A stretch of DNA of 64,000 bases. It comes from Archegozetes longisetosus. Taxonomy: Eukaryota; Arthropoda; Arachnida; Sarcoptiformes; Trhypochthoniidae. Position numbers and translations under genes: made by a program. The first letter of the stretch is position 1, and each line of letters opens with the position of its first letter. The notes beneath the pieces are model-generated. The model was not told the DNA's origin, made no database searches, and saw only the letters and a list, made by a program, of their open reading frames with translations. The DNA is taken from positions 12,939,172 to 13,003,171 of the forward strand of contig JAEMBT020000008.1 of assembly GCA_018873245.2 (NCBI GenBank), in the 5' to 3' direction. Positions 10,145 through 22,087 of this stretch are shown here, one piece after another.

Positions 10145-12044
10145 GGTTGAACTAGACTTTACGTGACCAGAGATTTTCGACATAAATTTTGTATATAAAT
10201 AGACTATAGCTTAAGCTGATTTCAGATATATAAGTTTTGTCCCCCGCAAATGACCAGAACATCGGTAAAAAATTCCCGAAAAATCGACTAGACTTTACGT
10301 GGCCAGGGATTTTCAACATGAGCTTTATATATAAATAAACTACAACTCAAGCTGATTTCAAATATACAAATTTTATTTGCCGCAAATGATTAGAACATTA
10401 GTAAAAAAATTTCCGAATAATCTAGTATATAGAAAATTACCGTAAAATAAATTTATGGGATCACGTTTCAACTCAAACCGATTGAAATCAACAGTATTTC
10501 ACTGTTCTAATAATATATTTTGATGAAACTTCAAAAAATAAAAAAATTTTGATAAAATGAGAGAACCAAGATCCCACGGGACCTTGGTTTAAAATAGTAC
10601 CTCGTTAAACATATATATTTTGAATAAGGTCTTGACAAGGATGAAAAAACTATGAAATATAGAAACTTATTCTAATGATAAGAGAGTTTTCATCGCTTTA
10701 GAATATCATAAATCATAGGTTTCTTTAATCGAATTCAACTGTGTATCAAAAATAATGGTTAGTTTATTGATCTTTGATAAAATTTATATCATTCCTCTTT
10801 AATTTGACGTATAATTTATTTAGATACGATTTATAATCATCACGTAAATTGCGCGTAAAAACCAGTAGAATTAAAAAATGACCCTAGATATGTTTAACGA
10901 GGTACTATTTTAAACTAAGGTCCCGTGGGATCTTGGTTCTCTCATTTTATCAAAATTTTTTAATTTTTTGAAGTTTCATCAAAATATATTATTAGAACAG
11001 TGAAATTCCGTTGATTTCAATCGGTTTGAGTTGAAATGTGATCCCATAAATTTATTTTACGGTAATTTTCTATATACTAGATTATTCGGAAATTTTTTTA
11101 CTAATGTTCTAATCATTTGGGGCAAATAAATTTTATATATCTGAAATCAGCTTGAGTTGTAGTTTATTTATATATAAAGCTCATGTTGAAAATCCCTGGC
11201 CACGTAAAGTCTAGTCGATTTTTTCGGGAATATTTTTACCAATGTTCTGGTCATTTGCGGTGAATAAATTTTATATATCTGAAATCAGCTTGAGTTGTAG
11301 TTTCTTTATATAGAAAGCTTATATCGAAAATCTCTGGCCACGTAAAGTCTAGTCGAATTTTCGGGAATTTTTTTATTGATGTTCTAGTCACTTGCGGTGA
11401 ATAAAATTTACATAGTTGAACTCTGTATGAGTTATTGACTATTTGTATATGAAATTCATCTATGGATTCTCTGGCCACGTAAAGTCCAGTCGATTTTTCG
11501 GGAATTTTTTTACCGATGTTCTAGTCACTTGCGGTGAATAAAATTTATATATCTGAAATCAGCTTGAGTTGTAGTTTCTTTATATAGAAAGCTTATATCG
11601 AAAATCTCTGGCCACGTAAAGTCTAGTCGAATTTTCGGGAATTTTTTTATTGATGTTCTAGTCACTTGCGGTGAATAAAATTTACATAGTTGAACTCTGT
11701 ATGAGTTATTGACTATTTGTATATGAAATTCATCTATGGATTCTCTGGCCACGTAAAGTCCAGTCGATTTTTCGGGAATTTTTTTACCGATGTTCTAGTC
11801 ACTTGCGGTGAATAAAATTTATATATCTGAAATCAGCTTGAGTTGTAGTTTATTTATATAGAAAGCTTATATCGAAAATCTCTGGCCACGTAAAGTCTAG
11901 TCGAATTTTCGGGAATTTTTTTATTGATCTTCCGGTCATTTGCGGTGGATAAAATTTATATATTTGAACTCAGTTTGAGTTATAGATTATTTATATACAA
12001 AGCTTATGTCGAAAATCTCTGGCCACGTAAAGTCTAGTTCAACC
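10145..12044. mobile_element. foldback element with tandem-repeat arms and a perfect 8-bp target duplication
   Basis: The ends are GGTTGAACTAGAC at 10145 and its inverse ending at 12044. TAATCTTC is directly repeated at 10137-10144 and 12045-12052. The arms are asymmetric: left about 465 bp (to about 10610), right about 1.16 kb (from about 10885), because the right arm carries an expanded tandem array. The inner arm ends share a block around CCCACGGGACCTTGGT. The short middle (about 10611-10884) has no ORF. Structured tandem arms resemble Drosophila FB and Galileo elements; family membership is inference. Confidence 0.9.
11198..12044. repeat. 137-bp tandem repeat with a 274-bp higher-order unit
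   Basis: The motif GGCCACGTAAAGTC recurs at 11198, 11336, 11473, 11610, 11747, 11884 and 12021, a spacing of 137-138 bp. Two consecutive 274-bp dimers (about 11251-11524 and 11525-11798) are almost identical and encode the same chance 75-residue ORF, so the latest amplification step duplicated a dimer. The array lies entirely within the right arm of the foldback element; the left arm keeps only two or three monomers. Confidence 0.92.
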
Positions 12045-12267
12045 TAATCTTCAATACTTTTTATACTACTAACAATCTTAAACTTAAGTCTCATATTCAA
12101 AAAATATTGAATGATTAAAGCGCTAAATGTGAAATATAGATACCAGTGTTTAATAAGCCCTTTCGACACTTAGAAAAGAGGCAAACTTAGACAAACTTGA
12201 CATGGCCCTTATATAAAGAGTCTTCTTATATTCTCGATGGAACGAACAGATTAAACAATAATAATTT

Positions 12268-12478
12268 AAAGAATCCAAGCCTTGATGACATGTTCAGAAT
12301 GGATCTAAAGGGTTAAACAAAATTGTGAAATGAATTTTTAACAAACATTTGACTGATAGACTAACGGCTCAGATAACGGATAGATCGGAATCAACCGTTC
12401 AGAAATGGGTTTACAGATGGACGAATGACCAGACCTTATCCAGAATCAAAGGAAGTGGTCGACCTCATGTTCTCGACT
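12268..12478 (+). pseudogene. Tc1-type transposase N-terminal fragment
   Basis: The translation gives NPSLDDMFRMDLKG and, in the next open stretch, LTDRLTAQITDRSESTVQKW followed by RIKGSGRPHVL. This is the helix-turn-helix plus GRPR-like hook of Tc1/IS630 transposases. The similarity stops abruptly at about 12480, where an unrelated GC-rich repeat begins. No catalytic part is present. Confidence 0.6.
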
Positions 12479-12479
12479 T

Positions 12480-12690
12480 CAACGGGAGGAATGGGCTCTC
12501 CTGGGAACAAGACCCCGGCACTGGGGCATCCGTACCAGGTAGTGCCACACCCTTATTAGGTAGGGTGGGGCCCACCTGGCCGGGTAGACCCAGCCCGGGT
12601 CACAGAACCGACCCCCTAGAGGTGTATCGGCTTGCCCCGTTCCCTTTGCGAATCATTACTGGAAGCACTTTGCCAGACTTAGAAAGTCAG
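12480..12690 (+). repeat. GC-rich dispersed repeat, copy 1
   Basis: This stretch is strikingly GC-rich in an AT-rich region. It shares ordered blocks with the reverse complement of 18205-18440: CTCCTGG..AAC..GACCCC, GGCATCCGTAC, CTAGAGG..TATCG and CGTT...TTTG. The two loci are therefore copies of one family in opposite orientation. I could not assign the family (SINE, LINE tail or other). Confidence 0.6.
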
Positions 12691-12758
12691 TAGCCCCCTA
12701 GAGGTTTCCTCTATGGTGAGCATCTAAGTCTGCTTGACAAGACCTTTCTAAAGATATA

Positions 12759-14498
12759 CACCTGACGCAGAAATTAGGTTGACTCGCAAAATCTTTATAA
12801 CTTTTGTCTGGATTAACCGATTTTGAATTTTTTTTCACCAAATTAACCAAGAATAAATGTAATTTCTTAAATTGTAACTCAATTTTGAAAATAAAATATG
12901 TAAGACGAAATATTCCAGTTCAAATGAAAAAGTAGAAAAATTAAGAGAAAAACAAATAATTTATTGAATTTATATAAAATTTCAATACCTTGTGTGACCC
13001 CCCTGTGACAAATGAACAGCCTCGATTCTGTGAGGCATCGATTCCAACAAATCTATGAAGTAACCCCTATAAGTAGGGTTCGATAGCTTTGCATGTGCTC
13101 TATTGAGAGCACTCAGCAAGTCTTTTCTCGAACCAAATGTTTCAAAATCGAGCCAATATTCTCAACGGGATTCAGATCAGGAGAAAGACTGAAAAATCAA
13201 TAAATCAGAAAAAAATCGACAATTAATAATTCTCAAATACCTTGGATGTGGTAAAACAAAATCTTCGTGTTGCCCGATGTTTCAGGTTATCCAATCACAT
13301 TACTTGAATTGTGCACCGGATGGTTGTCGTGCAAAATTAAAACGTTTCGATCATCGAAATGTTTTTTGGATGTACGGAATTAGAGAATTGTCCAGAAATT
13401 CTGTGTAGGACTCTTTTGTAAGACGATTGACTGGAAATATCAGTCCCATTCCATGAAAAATAAAAGTGAGGAAGCAGAAATTAGTAAAATCAAATCAAAA
13501 TTTTTAAGTTACCACGCAATAAATGAAAGACTGAAACGGTGTATTCTGGATCTGAGAGCGATGTTCCGCTCATCAAATCGTGTTCTACTCAGCCTCCAGG
13601 CGTAAACTTTTCCTCTTTCGTCGGAAGAGAGTGAATTCACCAATCGATATGACTCGTGACCAATCGATTAAATTCCAACCAGAAAACTGTTACGAATATT
13701 GGAGTCTTCTTTGGCGGGAAATGCCAGTCAATAACTCTTTCTGCTTCTCCACTCTTCTCTTAATTCTTGATAATTCAGAAAAGAATTATTTTTTAAAATC
13801 ATTAGATATCTCAAAACTTTGCTTTTTGAGACGATCTCGGATTGAGGTCTCACTAATCGATTGGATCCGTTAGTTGTCTCTCAAGCCTGGTATTTCTTTG
13901 AGTTCATTGATGTCGGCCCAATTGTTGTGAAGATCGGCCAGAGCAAATGCCAGGTCATCTGCTGTTGTCTTACGATGGTAGCCAGCATTGCGTGGAAGTA
14001 AAGGCTCTTCATTGTCATCGATTTCTTTCCATTTATAGAAAGTCTGCCTTGAAATTCCTTAAAATCAAGAAAATAATTATAATTTGTTGACAACTGATTG
14101 AATACATACCGACTCTCCTCACAATCACTGATTGACTGGTGTTTTAAGCTCTTAATTTAATAAATAATCGAAATTTCAATTCTCTTTCTTCGGCAGTAAA
14201 ACTCATTTTTATAATTGAAATCGAATGTGAAAGAAATGCGAGCAAATTTCATCTGAAATCTTCAATAAATGATGTTTTCATAAGCGATAATGCATTAAAC
14301 TGAATTTGTTGCCGAAAGAAATTTGATTCTTTACTCAAACCACTATAACTTTTTTATCTTGCTGAATATTTCAGTTTCCTTTAATTCAAACAAATTACAT
14401 TTATTCTTGGTTAATTTGATGAAAAAATTCTCAAAATCGGTTAATTCAGCCAAAAGTTATAAAGATTTTACGAGTCAACCTAATTTCTTCGTCAGGTG
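12759..14498 (-). mobile_element. Tc1-like DNA transposon, dead, ~110-bp inverted repeats
   Basis: The ends are CACCTGACGCAGAAATTAGG at 12759 and its near-inverse ending at 14498, flanked by TA. The terminal inverted repeats extend about 110 bp (the shared block includes TAACCAAGAATAAATGTAAT). The minus-strand transposase C-terminus reads SLSPDLNPVENIGSILK (catalytic SPDLNPIEN block) and later LLESMPHRIEAVH..GGHTRY, a classic Tc1 ending. Stops and shifts break the frame. The 1.74-kb length suits Tc1. Confidence 0.85.
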
Positions 14499-15769
14499 TA
14501 TATATTATAAAGGTTTTAGTCTTATAATACCTGAATTTGTAATAACCGTCTCATAACTTTTGGAGCTTATAACTCGGAAACGGAATGAGATAGACTATAA
14601 TTTTATATATATTTCGACTCAGGGAAGTGAGATCTATCTAAGGAAACCTAAATCAGCTGGGCTCAAATATATTATCCTCCTTTACCTAAAAGTATAACCT
14701 TTTATTGTGGGTGATTTATGTTGTAATATTCTTAGGTTTTTATTACCTTACGAAATAAAAATTAATTTTCTAGCATAAACATTAGGAATGATCATTTGAT
14801 TATTTTGGGTCGCTTAAATTTCAACAAAATGAGTTCGCCCAAATTAAGTCACGTTTAACTTAATACGAGCCTTACAAAAATATCCAAATAGTTAAAATTT
14901 TCCAGAAATCCTAGACTTATGAATCTATTAATCAGTAAAATAAAAGAGAAATACCTATCAAGTGATTTTTAGATTATAACTTTTATTTAACATCCGTATG
15001 AAGGCTTCATCGAGTAGAAGGGATTTTTATAATTTCAAGGTAAATTGGTTTTAAAGTAGGAGTACTGTCACATTTATTTTTATGACGAGGACATCTATAT
15101 ACGAAAGACCCGATCTAAATGTTTTTGTAGAGTCTTTCGTATATGTGTGTCCAAGTTGAACGAATTAGAATCGGGAGGCCTCAATGTAAGATCCCAATCC
15201 GTTGTTACCTGTAATTCTGTCAGAGAGTATGGTAGGACTCGATAGAATGTGCTTTAGTAGGGAATTAAGTTATAACTTACTTTTAATATACAGCTTTCTT
15301 TTATTAATACAAATGTATAATAATACAATAGTAGTTATTCACTATTACTTTTCTTACATACCATATTGTACAATGTAAGAGAGTATTCTTAGATACTTTA
15401 CAGTACGAAGTAAGAAATAAGATTGTTCTTAATAAGAAATCACTTCTTTTATACTCTTTTTGATGTCCTAAACTTACTATATTTAGCTCAATGGAAAATA
15501 ATTATCTTTACATCAAAATACTTGTAATTTAGGTAAATAATACATAGTCAATTGAAAATTTACTTGTACTGTAACTAAAACTTAGGACATCTAAAAGATG
15601 TAACTACAATTTCTACTTTAAGATACATTTACTTTATTATTATAATATCAAAAATAGATTAATGTTTTGCTCTTAAAAAGTAGAAAAAAAAATAAATAAA
15701 CATAAAAACAGTAAATATTTTTCTAGTTCACAGTACACTATTAACTAGTATAGCTCAATTCTGCATAAG
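14499..15769. other. intergenic, very AT-rich
   Basis: No coding signal. It contains one short perfect hairpin (annotated separately); the 15290-15720 part is extremely AT-rich. Confidence 0.5.
15098..15146. repeat. short inverted repeat (hairpin)
   Basis: TATACGAAAGAC and GTCTTTCGTATA face each other across about 22 bases. No gene or clear element end is adjacent. It may be a miniature hairpin relic. Confidence 0.5.
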
Positions 15770-16180
15770 TATTTTTTCCACCGACATTGTACGTGTCACA
15801 TATACCATTACCGCCCGTTTATGGCTGAAGGTCGTTGTCATCATATCTGTCAATCCTCAACTTTCTTGTCTCTTTTGGTATACAATCTATTTATTTTGTA
15901 TTTTATTCGCTTTCTGTAGACGTAGAACAAAATCGATGCTAATGTAATATCGAAGATAAGTGTACCGCCAAGTGTTCTAATCATTAAAATCTGAAAAACT
16001 TTCCACTCTGGAACTTGAATTAGAGAATGAGTCTACCAATTTGGGCAAAATCTTATTCCAAATAAATGATTTAAATTTAAAAGAAAATGATTGGTGAAAG
16101 TAGTATAAGTGATAAACTATTTTTTCTATCAATAGAGATTTTAGATCTTTATATATCACTGAAACTTTCATTACATAACG
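15770..16180 (-). pseudogene. decayed copy of the sushi receptor's membrane/tail exon and intron
   Basis: The stretch aligns base by base with about 3975-4300 of the sushi gene. Shared blocks include GTACCGCCAAGT, GTAGACGTA, CTGAAAAACTTTCCACTC (receptor: GAGAAAAACTTTGCACTC) and part of the intron (CTTATTCC.AATAAAT). It therefore covers the transmembrane segment, the proximal tail and adjoining intron. Retained intron sequence means a DNA-level duplication and not retrocopying. The frame is not kept and no sushi domains follow. Confidence 0.7.
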
Positions 16181-16237
16181 TGTCCCCTAACAGTCGCAGC
16201 ACACATATCAATGGTAATTTAGAATAATAGGTAATAA

Positions 16238-17400
16238 CGCAGAATTCTGGGACAGGCTATTTCCCGTCACTGTGTCTCTTCGACCTATACATCGTTGTAC
16301 TCTACTCAACGAACTGAGTTTAACGATACCACACGGGACTTTAACACCATAGAACAATTGAGTGATAAAAGGCAAAATCTCAGTATCTGTCTTAGATTTA
16401 TGTATAAAAATAAGGGCTTCTCTACAACTGATTTTAAATCATGGCATCTATTATATAAAAGCTTTTAAAACTTTTATACCATTAAACTTTATTTAAAGGA
16501 TTGATTTTGAAAACTTTCTCAGACTTCGTACTTCAAAAGATTTTTTAATATAGAACTTTGTAAAGAGATACCGAGTTTTCGCCTTTTACCACTTAATTCC
16601 CACTTACTTCACCACCACCACATATAGGGTATTATTTGATTCAACGCGTCGAGCTGTATTCAATGATACTACGCCTTACCTTGTCATGTGACCTTTGAAC
16701 TTTAACGTCATAACAAGACTCCTTTAGATACTTTTCATTGGAATAACATTACAATGCGAAATTCATTCACAAAATGAATAAGCGTGCACGTGCGTGATTT
16801 AACCTAAGTGAAAATTGCGTTAGGTCGCGAAGCGCTCCGAACGAAGCGATCTGACGCTATCTTCAGCTTAAGTTCAATCAGATTCGTGGTGGTTAATTTG
16901 AACGAGTCACCAACAGGTACAATTGAATACCATTCAAATGGAGACTTGAAAGTCAAATATCTGACCATGGCTCCCAATTAAAGTATGGGTAAGGTCAATA
17001 GATTCGTGTTAAGAGGTCAAAAGTCAACTGATTAAGTCGAGTATAGTATCAATCTTCTCGGTTTATCGAGCTAACTTTAATGATATTTATGTTAAGCTGG
17101 TAAGACTATGGTAAGTGGGCTGTCACAGAATTGGTATATATTACTGTACTGACAAATGGTTAAAGGTCAAAGGTCACGTAACAAGGTCAGGTGTGGTATC
17201 ATTGATTACTGCTCGACAATTCAAACGACATCCTATCCGTGGTGGTGGAATCAGCAGAAACTATTATATGAGATCAAAGATCACGTGACTGGATCAAGTG
17301 TTATATCACTGGACTCAACTCGCTGAGCTGAGTCGATCGGTGTTTAGGTCAAGGGGGTGAGATTACGTGAAATGGATCGTCCCAGAATTCTGTACTCGAA
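16238..17400. repeat. old, degenerate foldback-type element
   Basis: CAGAATTCTGGGAC near 16240 is matched in inverse at about 17381 (GTCCCAGAATTCTG). Diverged inverted blocks follow inwards, for example AACTGAGTTTAACGATACC and GGTGT-TATATCACTGGACTC. Copies of a GGTCAAAGGTCACGT motif occur in both orientations. A 7-bp direct repeat, GAATAAT, is found just outside both ends. The many mismatches suggest it is older than the other foldbacks. Confidence 0.45.
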
Positions 17401-17479
17401 CTGAATAATCTCTAAATAGATATATGATAAATAATGGTTTGTCGTTTCTCCTAATATCTTTTCATTGAATTGCAATTAG

Positions 17480-17612
17480 CAGAAAGTCACAGCCCAAAAT
17501 TCGCATTCGTCGAATTACATTTCTCCGAATGTTACAGTCCTGATTCTCTCTCCACCAAAGTCACATCCTTTAATTGCTATTTCGCAGAGTTACATTTCGC
17601 CGAATTTACATA
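17480..17612. repeat. degenerate short tandem repeat (TTACATTTCGCCGAA-like)
   Basis: Imperfect copies of GAATTACATTTCTCCGAATG and GAGTTACATTTCGCCGAATT follow each other, along with AGTCACA variants. The pattern recalls the CG-containing short tandem arms of the element at 25407-25960. Confidence 0.5.
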
Positions 17613-17639
17613 CGTGTGTATCTATATAAATTTTTCTCT

Positions 17640-18199
17640 TATAAGCAAATTTAATTATAACGACTATCTTTCATCAATAACTTAGCCAAAAAATGTTAAA
17701 ATCAAAGAAAAATTATGATAAATTCTTTTATAATGTAGCAACACATAGAGCGTTTGATGTAATTATTAGTATAATTTGAAGGAAATGTTGGTAGCACTCT
17801 TGGAGAACCTTCAGTGAGTTTCAAGAAGTTATCTGCACTGCAGAGCAGTACCATATCAAGAAATCTAGCTAACAGGAAGCAAATTCAATATTTCAACAAA
17901 CTAGCTCGAATTTCTAGCTTAAGTTACGTCATTTCCATTGTTAATAGTATTTTTAAGTTATTTATCTCTATATGCCCAAACAACATAAATTTTAAGGATT
18001 TTATAAGCATTTAGATTTTTGAATATTTCGAAAACATTGAATGGGTCTTTTCTCTGTTATCAAGTTACCCCTGCTGTTGAATCAATCTTATATTCCACGA
18101 AATATACATTTATAAGGCCATATCTTTTATATACTAATTAGCACCGAAACGGCTCTAAGCACTCCTCTCACGCGTGCTTTATAAAGTTATAACGGATAA
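17640..18199. other. intergenic, nothing recognised
   Basis: AT-rich, with only short random ORFs (for example 17814-18014) that lack any domain pattern. Confidence 0.45.
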
Positions 18200-18204
18200 G
18201 TGGC

Positions 18205-18440
18205 TGTACATATAATAATAATAAGACTTACAAAACGAACGGAGCAGTCGATAGCCTCTAGAGAAGGTCGGCCCTGTAACCAGTCTGAGTCTGCCAGATC
18301 ACGTGGGCAAACCTTTATCGGGAGTAGAGCATATACAACCCTGCTGGTAGGGAAACAGCACCATCTCGTACGGATGCCTCAATTCAGGGGGTCGTTTCCA
18401 GGAGGGTCAGGGTACTTATCCTGGTTAGAGTAAAGTAGCT
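18205..18440 (-). repeat. GC-rich dispersed repeat, copy 2 (inverted relative to copy 1)
   Basis: Its reverse complement aligns with 12480-12690 through CTCCTGG, GACCCC, GGCATCCGTAC and CTAGAGGCTATCG in the same order. The unusual GC content relative to the flanks marks the borders. Confidence 0.6.
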
Positions 18441-18634
18441 ATTTGTTGAAAGGCTTAGCCGTCTTGTGAAAAGGGATAGCCTCTGATTAGTTCAGCGATT
18501 TGGACGAGGAATCTATTCTATCTGAAGACTTCTTTATCCTTACTGACACTGATCTCTACTCAATAATATTACATCGCAATCAGTTGAGACAGGCTGGCTT
18601 ATATTTTGCTTATCACGAATGAGTCCGGAAAGTA

Positions 18635-19797
18635 CGAGGTTTAAATGCATAAACATATAGGTCCTCTTCTTTTACTCTCTCATGTAATTTTAACTGACAA
18701 GCCAATGCCAGACGACGCGCTAATATAGTCTCAATCCCGAAATCATACAAAGTACTATGTTTATGTTTTAATCGATATAAGTAAACCGGAAGTCAAAACC
18801 GTTATTAAGTACTTCTATCAGTGCAAAAATGTCCTTAGAATTGTCAGATGTTGTACTTACATCATCACAGTTCTTTGGTAACTTTGGTACGCTCGACACC
18901 ACATACCTGAGATCGGTTTACTGGCAGAAGATCTTAATGATTTATTTACCGATATATGGCCGGACAGCACTGATACAATATTTCTATTCGCTTAGTTTTA
19001 GGTTTTTGTTTTATTTTTGTCTATTTTATTAAATTTTTATTTTTGGCATTTAATCTTCCAATAGTTCACCTCGACGCGGCGGAAAGTGGGTAATAAAGAT
19101 TACTCAGTACAAATAAAGTCGGAAAAGGTCAAATTTAAACAAATCAGCGTTGGGCTTTATATACTTTATTATTATTAATGAATTTTCAAACCAAATAAAG
19201 GTTTCTTATGTTGTACTTATATCATTGATTGGTATGCGCGTAGTATTCAGTTTAGGCCTAAAACTTGAGTTCGCGAGAGACCAAATCGCAAAGCAATTTG
19301 ATAATCTGAATCGTCTCTTAGTTTTGTATGAATGTGGCATAAAATTAGTTTAAAAACTTAACCAATTAACTGGGATACCCTAAAGCACAATTTATGATCA
19401 TCTGAAGCGGTTTCAGTTGGCATCAGGCAGATTATCAAAGATTAAATTGAGAAAAAGAAACAGAAAAATTGGCGATATATGGGATAAGCTATGACACGAT
19501 TATATGGAGACGTTAATCACATCTACGACGAATCGATTCCAACTCTGTATTCAAGCTCGAGGAGAGCGAATTAAATACTAGAGTTGTTTATAAAAACATT
19601 ATTTAGAGTGATATTTATAACTCAAGCTCGTTATAATTGAATTTGAGCAATTTTAGATAAAAATATGAATAATTTTAATTTGCGAGATTTTGGACCTTTT
19701 TGAAGTATGACCTGTAGTTATCGAACCCTGAAGCAAATTTTATAAAATTATTTCAATATGACTATGCGTTGCCTAACGTATTTGAAAACCAACCTCG
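18635..19797 (+). mobile_element. mariner-like element, heavily decayed
   Basis: The ends CGAGGTTT and AACCTCG are flanked by TA on both sides, and the 1.16-kb length is mariner-sized. The translation gives VKTVIKYFYQ near 18800, like mariner N-termini (RAVIKYFHLKG), and STIYDHLKRFQ near 19383, like the second helix-turn-helix (STIHRHLKQL). These motifs are about 580 bp apart instead of about 250, so internal rearrangement or insertion has occurred. No catalytic triad is recognisable. Confidence 0.5.
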
Positions 19798-21402
19798 TAT
19801 TTATATTTGTCTCCTAGGGTTAAATGTCATACACCACCTGACTCATGTCGGACTCCAGAGTTAAATGATATAGGTTATAGTTGGTTCCGCTTGAATCTAC
19901 GTGAACATTACAGTTTGAATGAATGAGACTTCAACGTCATCCATATCTCAAACTGCTAGTCAGAGACAAAAGTGCCCTTTGACGCTTTTACTCACGATTA
20001 AAAGACCTTTAAACTAATACCTATACCATGCGCATCGGTGGAGATCAAGGTGTTTATAATAAAGTTGCTGTTTAATAACTATTAATAAATAAGTCGATTT
20101 ATTATTTAATATATATTATTTAATAATAATATTTAATAACTATTAAATATTATTAGTAATTATTAATAATAATTAATAAATCGATTTTTAGTTGTATGAT
20201 ATAAGCAAATCCCGAAGTTCACCACAATCTTTCTCTACAAGATATGCTTAGAGTTATTAAGCCCAATATAAAGGTATTTTATGCTGAATTATTCCATCAA
20301 ATTAAGGCATTTTTAGAAGTAAAATATTTATGATAGTGCATAATTTGCTTTATAGTATAATGAATTCTCGAAAATCATCAGCTCATTTGGACTTACCAAG
20401 AATAACTATTGAAACTTTAGATTATAAAAATCTAAAGTTTACTAAATTTTAACATTTTGAGTATTTTTTTTGAATTATTTTATTTGTGTGTAAAGGTGTA
20501 GATTCATTGAACTTTATAATTAGTATTTCTTTAAAGTATTTACAATAAGTTTGCTAATTTTTCTATTTCATACAAACTTGTAAAAAGAATTTGAGCATTA
20601 CCTTACGGGTATTAAGGTAAAAAATTGAATTTTAAAATCTCCAAAAGTATGATCTGTTTGTAACTTCTTAATCTAAATCTTATTCCTTCAATATTTAATC
20701 AAATCTAATGTAACTTCAGTGTAATACAAAAATCCTCAAAAGTAAGATTTAAGTAAAGGAGAATGCCCAGTTTTAATGGGGTGCCGGCCTAATCTGGTTC
20801 ACAATGAGTCTATATATTTTTGGAAAAGTCTCGACGAGTATAGGAACTTTCTCAATGGGCACGACCTTGGAAGACATTGGGTAATGAAGATAATAGCCAA
20901 AAGCTTCCTGACCACCAAGGGCCACATTCAACGTTTGAAAGGAGGAAATACACATCAAAGATGCCCTCAGATGAACCACTATGTAAAGCCTGAAATTTAG
21001 ATAAAATTTCTTATAAATAAAAGGTCTACATTTTAAAAATTATATTAGAGAAAGGAGACTGAAACGACTGAAATCCAAGAGAAATTATTGAGATAAACTT
21101 TATTGATGATTGCATTATGATTGGCCAAATTATACATAAGAACGAACAAATTATTACGGACATTAAATTAAATTAAATGACTGAAAAATAGGAAATAAAG
21201 GGCGGAAAGGTTAGAATATTTAAATTGTTACCTGTTCAACTTCTGCTGTTTAAGATCTGGTTTCTATTGCTATTATGGCTAACACCCCTGACCTTCTCAG
21301 TTTCACTTGGATTAACAATGGAAGCAGACCTTGATATAAAATAGATTTTTAATTATCGAAAAATTCTGAATTATTTAATTCTCTTATGTCGTAAAATGAT
21401 GA
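19798..21402. other. intergenic; includes an AT palindrome
   Basis: No gene recognised. At 20075-20190 there is an AT-only palindromic tract built from TTATTTAAT/ATTAAATAA units between two inverted AATCGATTT-like ends. A small hairpin (ACTTTAGAT / ATCTAAAGT) lies near 20415-20440. An ORF at 20776-21000 has no domain pattern. Confidence 0.4.
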
Positions 21403-21609
21403 TTAAGCAAAACATTTCTTGAGGCTGCAAATAATTTAGGCACAATTCCTGTGAATCTTGTGACAGGCAAGAATATATGCGCAGATATACTTAATTCAGA
21501 CGAAGAAAGGGAAACAGTTGTTGAGGCACTCATAAAAGGGTATAAACCTTCGGATGATTTTGTTTTCGATGAAGCAAATAATACTTGCAATAATGATATC
21601 AAGTATTAA
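21403..21609 (+). other. unrecognised coding-like stretch, 68 codons
   Basis: An open frame on the plus strand running from just after a TGA to the stop at 21607-21609 reads LSKTFLEAANNLGTIPVNLV and ends FDEANNTCNNDIKY. Amino-acid use (acidic, Asn-rich, no poly-Lys/Phe bias) looks more like real coding sequence than its surroundings. It has no ATG near its start, so it would be a last exon or a gene relic. I recognise no family. Confidence 0.35.
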
Positions 21610-21849
21610 ATTTTAAATAATACCTCATATATAAAACTCTGAATAGAATTCGACCTTATTAAAATCTTTATTTTGTTTCAATGAAATTCAAAAATAATAT
21701 ATTAAAAAAGATTAAGAAATCGTCTATATGATTATTAAAAAGCGATTGTCAATACAGCACGTAATTAACTAATAGCTTTCAAGCAAGAGACGCTTTGTGA
21801 ACACGTGCAATTGCATAGTTAGCATCATAGTTTGCATTCAAACAAACCA

Positions 21850-22036
21850 AAAAAGTACTACCGATAACTCAATTGATGAAAATGTGACCGAAAGTACAGT
21901 ATATTTTGTTCTACAGAAGTATTTGAATCAAGAGGACACAAAAAGAAAGGTGTTAAGTGAGACCTGCAAAATAGTAACCGAAAAGAAAGTAAGATTAATG
22001 AAGAAAAATTTCAACTATGGGAACAAAGTCCTATAG
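21850..22036 (+). pseudogene. possible Tc1-like helix-turn-helix remnant
   Basis: The frame reads NVTESTVYFVLQKYLNQEDT, resembling the SxSTVYRVLKKY helix of Tc1-type transposase N-termini, and then basic sequence. It sits directly before the foldback at 22088. Only the motif supports this call. Confidence 0.3.
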
Positions 22037-22087
22037 CGGGAATTTACAAAAAAAGACTCAAATGTGCCTAGCAATGTGTTTCACATA

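Noticed and set aside
11251-11752. Two identical 75-residue ORFs as a small gene family
   Set aside because: They are chance frames in consecutive 274-bp tandem units inside a foldback arm; their identity reflects repeat amplification, not coding selection.
20776-21000. Overlapping plus and minus ORFs (74 and 68 residues) as genes
   Set aside because: Neither shows a domain, splice context or convincing start; both are probably chance frames in a GC-richer patch.
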